Part shown: positions 35,001-49,494 of the stretch, piece after piece
Layout: the number at the start of each line of letters is the position of its first letter
How positions within the stretch are numbered: position 1 is the stretch's first letter
Assembly: GCA_018398805.1 (NCBI GenBank)
Contig: JAGFBZ010000943.1
Location: forward strand, 34,381 to 98,380
DNA: 64,000 nt
Direction of reading: 5' to 3'
DNA from: Hirundichthys speculiger
Lineage: Eukaryota; Chordata; Actinopteri; Beloniformes; Exocoetidae
The notes under the pieces: model-generated
What the model was told of the DNA's origin: nothing
Database searches by the model: none
Seen by the model: the letters and a program-made list of their open reading frames with translations, nothing else
Position numbers and translations under genes: made by a program

Positions 35001-38000
35001 AAGTAAGTAAAACAAAATACTACACTCAACAAAAATATAAACACTTCTGTTTTTGCCCCATTTTTTTATAAACTGAACTCAAAGATCTAAGACAGAGGTG
35101 GCCAACCCTGGTCCTCGAGAGCCACAAACCTGCATGTCTTAGATGTTTCGCTGTTTCAGCGCACCTGATTCAAATGAATGGGTCGTTAACAGACTTGTGC
35201 AGATCTGGATGACAAGCTGCTGATGTTCCATGTAAGAACTGGGATGTTCTCAGGTTCCAGGAATTGAGAACAGATCCTTGGAACATGGGGCCGTGTATTA
35301 TCATGCTGCAACTGGAGGTGATGGTTGTGGATGAATGGCTCAACGATGGGCCCCAGGATCTTGTCACGGTATCTCTGGCTATACAAAGTCCCAACAAGAA
35401 AAACGCACTTGTGTTCATTGTCCATAACATGCATCTGTCCAAACCATAACCCCACAGACACAATGGGCCACTCGATCTACAACACTGACATCAGCAAACC
35501 GCTCACCCACAGGACATCATGAATGCCGTCTGCCATCTGCCCTGTACAGTAAAAAAAAACCAGGATTTTGTGAATTTGTGAAAAGAACACCTCTTCAAAG
35601 TTCCAGACACCATCAAATGTGAACATTTGCCCATCGTAGTCAGTTATGATGACAAATTCCAGTTAGATTAAGACCCCAATGACAACGATAAACATGCAGA
35701 TGAGCTTCCCTGAGATGGTTTTTGACAGCTTGTGCAGGAATTCTTTGTCTATGGAAACCGATTGTTGCAGCAGCTGTCTGGGTGTCTGGTCTCAGATGAT
35801 CTTGGAGGTGAAGATGTTGGACGTGAAGGTCCTGGGCTGGTGTGGTTATGGGTGGTCTGCGGTTGTGAGGCCAGTTGGATGTACTGTACTCCTTTGGAGA
35901 TGGCTTATGGTACAGAAATTAAACACTGAATTCACGGGAAACAGCTCTGATGGACATCCGTGCAGTCAGCAGACCAACTAAATGCTCCCTCAAAACCTGC
36001 AGCATGCAGGGGCTACCTGGTGGCGCAGTGGTTAGGGCCGCCGGCCCATATATAAAGGCTACAGTCCTCAAGTAGCAATTGCAGGTTCAACTCCTGTGTG
36101 ACTCTTTGCTGCATGTCCACACAGTTCTCTCTCTCTGCCCCTTCACTGTCAAAAAAGGCTACAAGTGCCAAAAAAAAAACAACTTGTGGCATTTGTGTCA
36201 TAAAACTTTAGAGTGGCCTTCTTTTGTGGCCAGCATTAGACACACCTGTGTAATAATCGTGCTGTCTAATCAGCACCTTGATATGCCACACCTGTGAGGT
36301 GGATGGATTATCTTGGCAGAAGAGAAGTGCTCACTAACACAGATTGAGATTTGTGAACAATATTTGTGAGAAATAGGTCTTTGTGTACATAGAAAATGTC
36401 TTAGATTTTTGAGTTCAGCTCATGAAAAATGGGGGCAAAAACAAAAGTGTCACATTTTTATTTTTGTTCAGAATATGTCGTAATATACTATAAGTTTTTA
36501 TAGTGGCAAGAATTTGTCTGGCAAATATAATGAGTGATTGTTGCAACATCAGACAGTGAACAACAACTTACAGGACCCATTCGATGATCACTAAAAAAGA
36601 AGCGTCGTTTGCAGGCAGACCGACTGCTGTCAGAATGAAGAGGGTGGTTATTGCTCCAGTGGCTGGGATCCCTGCTGCTCCAAGGGTGGAAATGGATGCC
36701 ATCACGCTGTAAATCAAGCACAGATACTCTGCAGCAGTCATTTCATGGCAACAATATAAAACGGTAAAATGTATTTCCTCCTCATAGTCACAGTCACATA
36801 TGCATATATGCATTTAGTGATATTAAACTGATTTGTCAAAGAAAAGGAATTGACTTACCAAATACACAGAATCTGCCTGATGTCCAGAACGATGCCATTG
36901 AGTTGGGCAATGAAAACAACTCCAACCACCTCATAAAGGACGGTTCCATTCATGTTGAGCGTGGTGGCAATGGGCAGCACGAAACGGCTGACTCTTCTGT
37001 CACACCTCAGTCTGGTCTCACAACATTGGAAGGTGATAGGAAGTGTGGCAGAGCTTTAACAGACCACATCATTTGTTAGTGTACAATCCACATGGAAAAA
37101 AAAAATTGATGATTAACATGCAGATAATTTGTGTCCATGAACTTATATAGATTTACGTTTCATCCTTCAAGTGTCATTTTTATGGATATTGACTTTTACG
37201 TAAGGAATAAGTGAGGTTTGTTGTAAGTGGGGGGGGGGGGGTCATCTGGACAAAGCAGGCAGCACTGTGAGGATCATGTTCTTTGATTTCTCTTTCTTAA
37301 CACCATCCAGCCTGTTTTACTATGTAGGAAACTCCAGAAGTGACAGGTGGACGCCTCCATAATCACCTGGATCACTGACTATTTGACAAACAGACCACAG
37401 TTTGTGAGACTGAATGGATGTGTCTGACAAGGTGGTTAGCAGCACAGGAGCACCACAGGGAACCGGACTCTTATCAGTCCTCTTCAGTCTGTACACCTCA
37501 GACTTCCAGTTCAAGTCGGAGTCCTGTCATCTGCAGAAATACTCAGATTACTCTGCAGTTGTGGGGTGCATCAATGATGGACAAGTGACTGAGTACAGAG
37601 AAGTGGTGCACCGCTTTGTGGCATGGCGTGGGAACAATCATCTCATCTTCAATGTGAACAAGATAAAAGAGATGATTGTGGAGTTTAAGAGAGCCAGGAT
37701 TAAGTCAAACAGTATTTCCATCATGGGAGAGGAAGTGGAAGTGCAAATACCTCAGTGTTCACCTGGACAACTGACTAGACTGGAGTCACAATAATGACAC
37801 TGTCTACAAGAAGGGACAGAGCAGACTTTACTTCTGTAGGAAGCTTAGGTCCTTCAATGTTTGCAGCAAGATGTAACATATCTTTAAGAAGTCTGTTTTG
37901 GAGAGTGCAGTCTATCTGCAATCATCTGTTGGGGGAAGCAGCATCAGAGACAGTAACTTAAAGAAACTGATAAAGAAGACTGGCTCTGTTTTGGGGACTG

Positions 38001-41000
38001 TTCTGGAGATGATGGTGAAAAGAAGGATACTTCATAACACAAAAAGCATAATGGGCAACGCTGAGCACCCTCTTCAGAACACAGTGATTTAGCAACAGTC
38101 ATCCTGTCAGAGGCTTCTTCAGATCTGCTGCAACACAGACCACTACAGGTGATCCTTCCTGCCCACAGAAGTAACCATCTATAATGAATCTTTGAAGAGA
38201 CTTAAATCATGACAAATAATTTAACGATTGATTTCCCTTTGAGAAATAATAAAGTATTTTTGAACTGAGTTGAAATGACAGTCCAAGTGGAATAGGTTCA
38301 AATGAGCAAAACCAGTGTAGCAGGGTAGGCATGTTATCAGTATTAGGACAGAAAGTGTTGTCTGGAGAGATACGTCTGCAACAGATTAATGAAGGTAGAG
38401 AGGGATGCACCTGCTCTGGTGTCTTGTTTCAACATTGTGAAACCACAGATCACAACAGTCTGTATTGAGAATAGTTTGTGTGTGAGGATGATGGTTCAGG
38501 ACGATGATTCTTAGAGGACTGCAGTAGTCAACTATGAGGATAAGCCTATAGCACTGAGTTTAGATAGCTGTGGATTTCCCAGAGGTCACTCTGTAAGGAA
38601 CTTTATCCATCCATCCATTATCCACACCTGTTTAGTCTTATCTAGGGTAAGCAACATTAGTGACTTGAATTTGATTATCTCAGCCATGGAGTGCCAGTAG
38701 GTGTGACATGACCTTTTTGATTTATCAAATACCAGATGAGTTCTAGATTATTTGGAGGGGTTTCTCTGACCATGCAGGTTCGAGAAGAACACTGCTTTAT
38801 CTGAGTAAATACATTACATGCACATCACCAAAAGCTGGGTGGCAAACGGAGTCACATAAAACCCAATATCTCTTATGTTGTAAAAGTACAAACTAACATG
38901 ATAGAGGGATCAATGCTATTTGGTAGGATAAAGACAACTGGTTACTTTTATACTGATATAGTACTGTCTGGACGATGATACTGTCTGAAAATGATAGTTA
39001 CAGATAGGTTACATCTGTGTAGTAGTTATATAAACACGCATGCAAGCAGATGACCAGACTCAGGGAGGAATGAAGATGGGGGAATCTGTGGGGCTTCACT
39101 AGGATGCTATCTTACCTGGACGAGATGAGTAGGGCATTTACTAAGGCAGGATAAATGGACTTGAAGATGGCATAGGGGTTCTTTCTCACAAACAGGAAGT
39201 ATATCAGAGGAAGAACTACAAATCCATGTATGACAAGCCTGAAACGAAGAAACAATGTACAATCATTGCTGGCTATGTTGGTATTAGTTAGTTAGGTGGT
39301 TCAAAGCAAGACCACAAAATGTCTTCCTCTGAGAGGAGAAATAATGAATGTCTCCTGTAAAATGTTAATTTGGATGCATACAACATTACAGCACACTCTT
39401 GTTCAAGTCAATTCACTTTGAGGTTTTGCTGCTCCAGGTCATTTTAATCTGATCTGACCAGGCTTTTGGTGACTAAGGTTAGCAAACATGACAAAGACAT
39501 TGCTTTCTTACTGACAGTAGAAATGCAGATTTTATGATCTTTTTGTTCATTATCACTGTGGGTTCTCTTTAGTAACATTAGGTAACACATCTGGTTATTG
39601 TATTGTATTGTATTATATGACAGAAAGCAGCTTAGGTAGGAGATATGCAGCAAAGTCAGTGACATGTCTGCAGTAGGGTGATATCTTACACAAGTCAATA
39701 CAGAAAAGTTCAGCCATTTCTTTGAGAATTCAAAATTTCAATTATCTTTTTGAAAAAAATTATATACGTAGTCTTGCTTTAAAGTCAGTGGCTGCATTTC
39801 AAATTCCATGTTTTTTTTTGTACGAGATTGTCCTAATTTTAGATTATTTTTGTTAATTTTCTTTATCCAGTGTGATTGTGTGACATGGAGGCCTCTGACC
39901 TGCGTGTGTGTGTATAAATTAAATAAATTCATCAACTCATAAATTAAATTCATAAATGCTGATGAAAGCTGCTGCATGAGGATTCATAGTGTCAGGAGTT
40001 GTAAAACAGCGCTAAAACAGTATTGGTGAACATACCCTAGACCAACTGCTCCTATAAGCTTTCCCATGTCGAAGATGATTTCCCAGTCGTGAACCTCAGT
40101 TATCTGGTTTGCAACCAGGAAGAACGTTCCAATTGGGAAGTACCTGAAACGGTCATCATTGTGTGAAAAAATGGTGGGTGCTCTAACCATTAAGTTTTTG
40201 CTGAGGACATAAATGTAAGAACTAAATTATGGTTAAAGGAATTTGTTCACACATTTGAATATTATTAAGACCATTAAAAAAATCTGAAACCTCATCAGTA
40301 CAGGTGTTAGACTAGTAAAATTGTTAAAAGGACAGTCTTAATATTTTTTATATCTGCATTATGAAAATCACATTCTAATTCACTCCATGTATGAATACAA
40401 AAACTTGCTTAGAGAATATTTTGGGGTTAAAATCACCTCTGGCTCTCTAACTAGATGGTAATGAGTATAAACTTTTGTTAGGGAGCACAACTAAGTGAAT
40501 CAAAACAGTTTAGAGTTTGATTATATGTTTGCAGCATAAAGGATTTAACATTAGCCCAGTGGGCAAATAGTGATAAATTGCTATTTTAAGAATCTGACAA
40601 GACTCAAAAATGTCATTCCATTCATTTGAAGTGATAGTGTCGATAGGGTCTCTACAGATGAACTAAGGTCATTTTAACTTTTTGAGGATACAGAAAGTGG
40701 ATGAAAAATGACTGTTTTGTTCTTAGTGGGCATAGCTTTCAGGTTGCCACCATCTTAACTCCATACCAAATGACTACCCCATGACGGCTATACTGCTGTC
40801 AAGAGATGCTAAATGAGGAGGAGAGTTACTGGCCACTGTTTCCATAGAACTGGGTCATTATGACACTTCAAAGAAAGGAGTGGCCACGACCTCTCCTCCT
40901 CATTTTGCAGATACTGACAATCATAAATCTGACATTTGGTGGTCGGATTAAGACAGTGGCTAACCAAATGGAAAGATGTTGCTGTTGTCCCTTTTTAATA

Positions 41001-44000
41001 CACACTTTGCACCCTCACAGTTACAGTTAACTTGATTCATATTTTTGGACCCTATCCACACTATCACTTAAAAGGAGTAAAAAACATTGAGTCTTGTCAG
41101 AGGCTTGAAATAGCAATTCATTATGATGTCACTATTTGCCTTCTGGGCTAATGTTAAATTCATTGTGTTTCAAACGTATATTCTTTTCAAACTCAAATCC
41201 AGTTCTATTCAAATTACTTTTCTCCCTAATGAACGCTCTTTAAACTCATTCCCATCTGGTAATAGAACCAGGATTTATTTAACTCTGGAATATTCGTTTC
41301 ACACACAGCCAAATCAGGGGCTGCTTTTATTAAAAAGTATTTATTAAAATATGGAGAAAACATATTGGAACTTTTCCATAGTGTTCCATAGTGTCATTTT
41401 ACCACATTATCCAGTTGAAAAGGGTTTTAAAGGCCTGGTTGACTTCATCAAGGGCTTCCAGAAACAGTCTTGCTCCTTCACCACGATTTGCAGCAAAGAT
41501 GCCAACAATTAAAGACCAAACAATCAGGCCCATTACGTTGGCTCCTGGAACATAAGTGGCCAACAGCTGCATTTTTCCCTTATCCTGTAACAGATAATAA
41601 TGATCTAAGAGCAAAATTCTGTAACCAGAATTTTCAGTACAAATAAAAACTTTATATTATGTGAAACCAGGGTAATATTATTATTATTACAATTTTCAAA
41701 CCAGGAGTTTGCTCATCATCATCCTCTGTAGGAACCACCACTACTGCAGTCTTGTACTATAAGGAAACACATTTATTCACTTCACAAATAGAACTTGGAC
41801 AGTAAGAAAAAATGAACAGCAGACGTGAACCAAAAACATACCTGCTTGAAGCTAGCCCGAATCAAGCTATCTGGAAACATATTCCTATGTGCAGTAAAGG
41901 AAAGTCACACTAAGAATGAGCTTGTACATGTTGACCAAAGACACGAGAAACACATCAGAGGACATGATGTTTTGCCAAACAGAAAGTCTTATAACCACTG
42001 AACAAAACAAAACAAAAAAAAAAGGTGGATGGATTCAAGGATTATGGATTATTAAGACCTGCCCCAAAAACTTTGGTGAAAACTGTTTTCTCACATTAAA
42101 AAATCCATGATGACAATAGCAGTTGAGAAGGACTCCTGTTCCTCTGCCTCATTTGACACAGCAAGATGCCGTCCAGGCTTCAACGCCATAACCAAGACCA
42201 TTCCTAAACACACAATCCAAAACTGAATGTAAGAGGCAAATTTAAAAAAAAAAACATTGAAGTTGAGTTTCCTGAAGAAACCAATGTATCAGTCTTACCT
42301 ACAGCCACAGCCAGAAAGGTGGTTGAGATGATATATGTGCCAGTGTAAGCAACAAGTTTTCTGGAAGCTGCGTTTGTAAGACGACCAGAAGCTGATAAAA
42401 TAAAACCACAACATAAGCTCTAGACTGCTACCAAAGGCTTTTCTAAGTTCAACCTCTCAGACAAACAGCCTGTGTTTTTTCTGACAGCTGCAGCTGACCC
42501 ATCAAGTTGGGTCATGAGATTTGTTCGTTCCCATAGCAATGGCAGAAAATGGAGATTGTGGCAGTGGAGAAATTAAGTGTGTGAGTAAACTGAGCTGTAC
42601 AGATTTTCGGGCTGACCAGTGAGCCTAACACTGACGTTTTTTTAGTTGCAGGAGGAAACTGGAGTAGCCAGAGAAAACCCATGCAAGCATGGGGAGTAGT
42701 GCTGGGCAATATGACGATACATATCGTGGAGACAATATAAAAGTGTGTATCGTGCCATTTCTCTTCTATCATTTCTATCGTTTCTATTGTTTCTAACCTA
42801 ATTTTATCAATTATTACAGCAAATATGTAACTAAATAACCTGCAACGATAAATTTGATAGAATCATATCTACTTCTACAAAGTAGCCTTTTATGTTTGCA
42901 CTTTTATTCATGGTTAATGCCTTAAACAGAGTTCTCTTCAACCCTGATATTTACTTTAGACACTTTATATTGGTTTGCAAACTTTGCACTACAAGGTTAC
43001 AGATTTCAGAAAGTTGAAAAATAATTTGTGTTTATTTTTTATAGCTGAACTTCAGTGCAAAAATGTGTTTTTCCTCTCAGAAACTGTTGTGCACTTTAAA
43101 AAAATGTGAAAGCTACTGTACCTCTGTACCTACCTGTTTTTGCTGCACTAAAATGTATGTTTGTGACAGTTCAGCTAAATGTCCTTTCAAAATAAAGTTG
43201 AAAAGTAAGCAATGAAATTTTTGTCAAACTTTTCAGAGAATAACTGAAAACATACTTTATTATGGTATATCGTGATATATATCGTTATCGTGATATAAAA
43301 TAGTCCATATCGTGATATATGATTTTTTCCATATCGCCCAGCACTAATGGGGAGAACATGGATATTCCACACAAAAAGGCCCCAGCTGTGATTTGAACCA
43401 GGGACTTTCTAGTTGTGAGCTGTCACTGCTAAACAGGAAGCAAAAAACACCAGCTGCCCTGTTAATCGTTTTGATTTTCTCATTTTAAATTTTCTATATA
43501 TAACATGTATACATAACACGTTACGAAAACTGTTAGCCTCTTTAGAAATACACCAACAGCTTACCTGTTATCACACTTGTCACAAGTAAAGGAACCGTAA
43601 ACACCTGAAGCAGGTCTAGGAAAATGTTTCCTGGAAAGCCGATGTATAGGTTACTAAATTCACCAGAAGGCGGAAAGAACTTCAGAAGAGAGCCTAGGCC
43701 AAACCCTGTGTGACAAAAATGGCAGTAAATTGATTCAAACAAGCAAATGAGGGATGCTATATGCATGTAAAGATTTCATCTTTTCAGACAAATATATCTC
43801 AGTGAGAATTCTTGAACAAATTTAAGGGCAAAACAAAACCACGCTGGACTTTTGAATAAATTTGAAATGAAAATATACATGTTTGTATTTGAAAATATAT
43901 ATATCAAACACAGTATACTTTAAAAGTTTATAATAATAATAACACACAAATAAAAACAAAATATCCCATGAAACCAGCCGAACATGTCAACATGCCATTT

Positions 44001-44071
44001 ACACATATTGAATGACAGGACAGGTGTCTTGAATGCAACAATTTATTTTAAAAGTTTCTGTTTCCCAGTTG

Positions 44072-44129
<58 letters not shown>

Positions 44130-46001
44130 TACCTTTTTTCAATCCTTTGAAATTAAACTCAATAGAGGGTCTGTCATTTCATTGACTAAGAGTTCGGAGT
44201 ATACTGACATCTTGTGGACAAATGTAGGAAACAAAAGTCTGACATTACATTCGCCTCAAAGAGAGCTATAACCAGAGATGCATGATGGTTAATTCTCACC
44301 TGATGGTTAACCACATGGAAAACGCAGTTTCCCAAAAGAACATTTCTTTGCAGTCAGACATGAATTACTCAGATGTTGCTGAACTTTCACGTCATGATAA
44401 GTAAAATGATTCATAACAAACTTCAACTGACATCTCTGCATCAAGTGTATAACATGTTAGGTTCTAAATATGCACAAATGATAATCAAACATCCAACGAA
44501 AAGCCACATAGCAGATATACAGCATAGGCAGTCAGGGTGACAAAGTTAAAGATTTATAATGTATTGGGAGAGATGGAGAACATGAAACTTAACCTACACA
44601 TTACATTTATTTATTTAAAACAAATATTGACCTCCACAATATGTTTGAGTCAGTACAGGCTGAAATGTCAATCAGAAATGGAGGATGGGGCATGAAATTT
44701 AATCACAATACTTTATAAGATTCAGAACATGAACCATTTTAAAAAGATGAATCAAGCCTTTTGTATCATAATTAACAGTTATCTATTTAAAGAATTTAAA
44801 TTACACCAACCATTCAAGTTATGGAAGTTACTTGGTTGATACATCCATGACTTCCAAAGACCAGCATTGCTCCTGAGTCACATATTAATTTGAGCTCAAG
44901 TTTTTCACCCTCAAAGATGAAATGTGACACATGGATATAATGAATAGAAACTCTTTTATGAAGTTGGATGTACTGACTTTAACTGTCTTTACAGTATCTT
45001 CTTTTGGTTAATTGTTATCTCCTGCCTTTCAACATCTGCAGGCTGATGTGTGGAGAGCCCATGTGAACAACTTTACTTTTCTCATAGCATTCCTGTATTT
45101 GGTAAGTGACTAGAGCAGTGATTGGGCCGCGGCCCCCTGGTGGGCCGTCGTGGTACTGGAGGTGGGCCGTGAGAGGTCATTAAAATTAAACAAATATGTT
45201 TTAAATCCTCGATCTTTTTTTAATATGTTTTTAATTACTGTAAAATATTCATGAGATGAATGAGAAGTGTCATCTTATTTGTTGACCCCTTACATTAATA
45301 TCAGAACATAGCTTCTAGTCCTGGATGTTGATCACAGTTGTGATTAAAATTTTGGGTGAGCCACGGAGATTTTTCACATTTCAAATTGGGCCTTGGTATT
45401 CTGAAGTTTGGGAATGGCTGGACTAGGGTTTAAAGTTTGCAAAAAGAACTAAAATCCAGTCTTGGAACTAATGTTATTCTGCAAAATAAAAAAAATAAAA
45501 AAAACTGTGCAGTCAATCCAGAGCTGTATTTTATTTTTTAGTGCTCAACTTATCAACTGCCTGAGGTTTTAGAAAGGCACAGGTCTGGGAACTAAACTCA
45601 AGACAATGGGACAAAACAGCTAATGAAGTAGCTAATGTGTGGTGAGTCCAGATTTCAGATTTAGAAGAGAGTAAAATCAAGCGCCTATAGGCATTAACTA
45701 TGAAGTATTGTTATGAAGTATTGTTCATTGTATATTAAATACCAGTAAAATGTACAAGTTCTTCTGTAAAGTTGTTTACATTTGTGTTGTATTTTTTATA
45801 AAAATTTTCTGGTAACCACAGCTGCCAGTTTTTTTTTGTAAAAACAACAGAATTTTTTTACAGTGTACTGCCGGCCTGTAGGAGCAGTATTATTCACCAG
45901 TTGTCAGATGTTCGGGAGGACCTGTCATTTTTACAGTTAGTGTACCCTGGTTGCCAGGCAACAGACAGTGACTTTCATTAGATGCAATGTCAGTCAAAAA
46001 T

Positions 46002-46061
<60 letters not shown>

Positions 46062-46413
46062 TCAAAATTATGTTTTGTGTCAACATTATGCCTAATTTTA
46101 ACTCCAAACCAATATTCATCCTCAAACCACATTTTGGCAACACACTAACAGTTTGACGTTTTAACAGTTAAACCGTTAAAGTCAGATATAGCGACCCTAC
46201 GCCTCTATTTGTCTAATGTTGAAAAAGCAATATAATTATTTTATGAAATAGCACAACATTAATTATTTGGTCACCTTCTAACAACTTACCCAGGACGACA
46301 GCGAACAGAGTTAGAGCCTGAAATTTGTTTCTCCACAGTCGAGGACAGCGGCTGTTCACATCAGCGCTGCTGCCGTCCGTGTCTGCGGGGCCGACAGCTG
46401 ATCCGTCCTCCAT
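32079..46413 (-). CDS. SLC1-family sodium-coupled amino-acid transporter (13 coding exons)
   Basis: Coding exons: 46290-46413 (ATG at 46413), 43565-43705, 42299-42391, 42095-42203, 41842-41884, 41691-41756, 41403-41584, 40036-40143, 39116-39238, 36859-37053, 36572-36706, 33264-33365 and 32079-32175 (TAA). All junctions are GT/AG, and they sum to 506 codons in one frame. Family signatures in order: [39 protein letters not shown] (hairpin 1), NMNGTVLYE (TM7), LGAAGIP (hairpin 2), DRFNT and VNVMGD (TM8). It is a plasma-membrane symporter of the EAAT/ASCT family. Asn replaces the Arg that binds acidic side chains, which favours neutral substrates. The NMDGT Asp is Asn, and EWVLD has Glu for the usual first Asp. 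About eight residues are missing before SGRL, so a microexon may be overlooked. Teleost-specific slc1a8/slc1a9-like paralogues are candidates; orthology is not proven. Confidence 0.88.
35097..35205 (+). repeat. Interspersed repeat nested in the Tc1-like relic
   Basis: The segment starting GAGGTGGCCAACCCTGGTCCT and containing ACCTGATTCAAATGAATGG resembles a common fish non-autonomous repeat. A more diverged relative may lie at 50,828-50,990. The family name is uncertain. Confidence 0.45.
36005..36175 (+). mobile_element. tRNA-derived SINE
   Basis: The head GGTGGCGCAGTGGTTAG resembles an A box and GGTTCAACTCC a B box; a TCTCTCTGCCCC body and an A-rich end follow. Same family as 8,135-8,275. 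Confidence 0.65.
37230..38270 (+). mobile_element. Rex1/L2-type LINE fragment
   Basis: The plus strand encodes FDFSF, the [18 protein letters not shown] block, YSDYSAVVG (one catalytic Asp lost: SDY for SDD) and [12 protein letters not shown], then in other frames [16 protein letters not shown] and later parts. The 3' end is GAGAAATAATAAAGTATTTTTG. It is clearly related to 17,490-18,950 but much more decayed. It lies in an SLC1 intron, antisense to that gene. Confidence 0.8.
42590..43425 (-). mobile_element. tRNA-derived SINE split by a hAT MITE
   Basis: On the minus strand 43,425-43,347 reads as a tRNA-like head plus body (GGTTCAAATCACAGC, then TGTGTGGAATATCC). It continues at 42,688-42,590 (CATGGGTTTTCTCTGGCTACTCC). 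The order is that of the widespread fish SINE also seen at 47,266-47,415. The interruption is the 650-bp element 42,697-43,346. Confidence 0.75.
42697..43346. mobile_element. 650-bp non-autonomous hAT element (MITE)
   Basis: The termini TAGTGCTGGGC(A)ATATG and CATATCGCCCAGCACTA are inverted repeats. A perfect 8-bp duplication, ATGGGGAG, flanks it (42,689-42,696 and 43,347-43,354). Inside, ATATCGTGATAT-type repeats occur near both ends. There is no transposase; it would depend on a hAT enzyme supplied elsewhere. Confidence 0.93.
44073..44127. repeat. (ATT)n microsatellite
   Basis: About 18 ATT/TTA units in the first intron of the SLC1 gene. The surrounding 43,710-46,280 holds no exon that I recognise. 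Confidence 0.95.
45115..45425. repeat. Probable degenerate non-autonomous DNA element
   Basis: The left part GGGCCGCGGCCCCCTGGTGGGCCG and the right part GGGTGAGCCACGG...TGGGCCTTGG look like the two halves of a 'GGGCCG'-type fish hAT MITE. No clean target duplication was found, so the call is tentative. Confidence 0.35.
46004..46060. repeat. (TA)n microsatellite
   Basis: About 28 uninterrupted TA units in the first SLC1 intron, near exon 1. Confidence 0.95.
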
Positions 46414-47265
46414 GTCTGAGCAGCAATAAAGCTCATAACCACACATTTCTTCACATTCTTCACTAACGTGTCGTTATTGTTTTACAAGACATTTTCAATT
46501 AGTTAGATTCGCCGTTTTGAAAATAACTCACCAATATCAAGAGAGCTCGGGGATGTGATTCTCCTTCAAGAAAAACTGCAGTTCTAAGTTTTATAATGAA
46601 AGTTTGGTAACCAAACAAAACAGAACTGTTTACTTTTGAACACAGAAAATACCGTAACGATTTTTTTCCGTGCAGTTGGAAACTCAATTAAGCAATTTAA
46701 ATTAGTTCTACTACTCTGAGACCAAAATTACTGCATTCATCTTATGACTGGGGTTGTTATTTGTCAAACTCCTCTTTTTTCAGTGAATTTAAAGTTGAAT
46801 TTTATCAAAGTTTAATTAATTATTAAATGAAATTTGAATTTTATTCAAGGATTAAGCAGGGATAGATAATGGATAGATGGATGGATGAATTTTATTCAAT
46901 TAAGCTGACAGACCAACGACGGGGAAACAGTGACTCCTGGTGGCAGCTTGACAAAATAAAAGCCCAAGCTTCCTTTTATTTTATTTTATTTTAAATAAAT
47001 TAAACTAAAAACTATTATCAATATTAAATTAAGTTTGAAATAAATACAATAATAAAAATATTGAATAGATATAATAGATGTAATACTTGAGATTTATAGG
47101 TGTTGTGAAAGAGGACATATAGTTAGTTGGTGTGAGAGAAGAGGATGCAGAGGATTGGTTAGATGGAGGCAGACCCCTGAAGAGAACGCCACAAGGAAAA
47201 GAAGAAAAAATAACACTTATCTATAAAAAAAAAAAAAAAGTTGTTTGTTTTTAATTTATTTAAAG

Positions 47266-47415
47266 AACAGCATGGTGGCTTGGTGGTTAGCACTCTTGTC
47301 CCACAGCAGGATGGTTTGTCGTTTGAACCCTGACAGGGTCATTTCTGTGTGGAGTTTGAATATTCTCCTCATACTTGCATGGGTTTCTCCAGGTACTCTT
47401 AATTGGTGGTTCTTG
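47266..47415 (+). mobile_element. tRNA-derived SINE
   Basis: The head GGTGGCTTGGTGGTTAGCAC (A-box-like) is followed by a degenerate B box (GTTTGAACCCTG), then the body TTTCTGTGTGGAGTTTG and ATGGGTTTCTCCAGG. Same family as the split SINE at 42,590-43,425, here in plus orientation. Confidence 0.8.
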
Positions 47416-47493
47416 ATTGCCCAAAGGCACTTCCATCCATCCACTCAGGACAGTCCACTCAGTCTGTCTCAGAGGACTAGACTTCTCAAGCTA

Positions 47494-49123
<1,630 letters not shown>

Positions 49124-49258
49124 TATCTCTGAGGGACAGTCAGAGGAAATTTATCTCACTTGCTTGAATGTGTGATCTCATGCTATCACAGTGTACAACT
49201 GACATTTTCATCACTACAGGATGCAGGCTCTGTGTCATGGGGGGTCATTCGCGGGCCA

Positions 49259-49260
<2 letters not shown>

Positions 49261-49294
<34 letters not shown>
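49261..49294. repeat. Poly-C homopolymer tract (34 C)
   Basis: An uninterrupted run of 34 C on the plus strand. Such tracts are prone to assembly and length error and can form G-quadruplex-like structures on the other strand. Confidence 0.95.
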
Positions 49295-49494
49295 ATGAGT
49301 TATTGTGGCCCCCTGCACTCGCCCACAAGCAGGCCAAGCCTTTGTGCCAAACTTTGTTATTGATTACTTATCCCATTGAACGTGAAATCATCCTTCGTAA
49401 ATTACATTTAAAAAATAAATTTACAAAAAAACACACATTTGTTAGTTATATTTGCGTATTTGACAGGTTTAAGTATTGTGGCTAGTGCAACAGC

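Larger units (their letters stand above)
35023..36476 (-). mobile_element. Tc1-like DNA transposon relic
   Basis: The ends are inverted: ACTCAACAAAAATATAAACAC at left against a right end reading ATTTTTGTTCAGAATAT. Inside both, a TTTTGCCCC / TGAACTCAAA block recurs in inverse orientation. Around 35,170-35,460 the minus strand encodes Tc1-type transposase pieces ([33 protein letters not shown], with the second catalytic Asp) in a broken frame. A piece of another repeat (35,097-35,205) and a SINE (36,010-36,170) are nested inside. It lies in an SLC1 intron. Confidence 0.75.

Noticed and set aside
43984..44271. Plus-strand open frame with a run of Ile
   Set aside because: It is the (ATT)n microsatellite in an SLC1 intron.
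49160..49485. Pro-rich open frames across the poly-C tract
   Set aside because: The proline runs are only the translation of 34 C bases.
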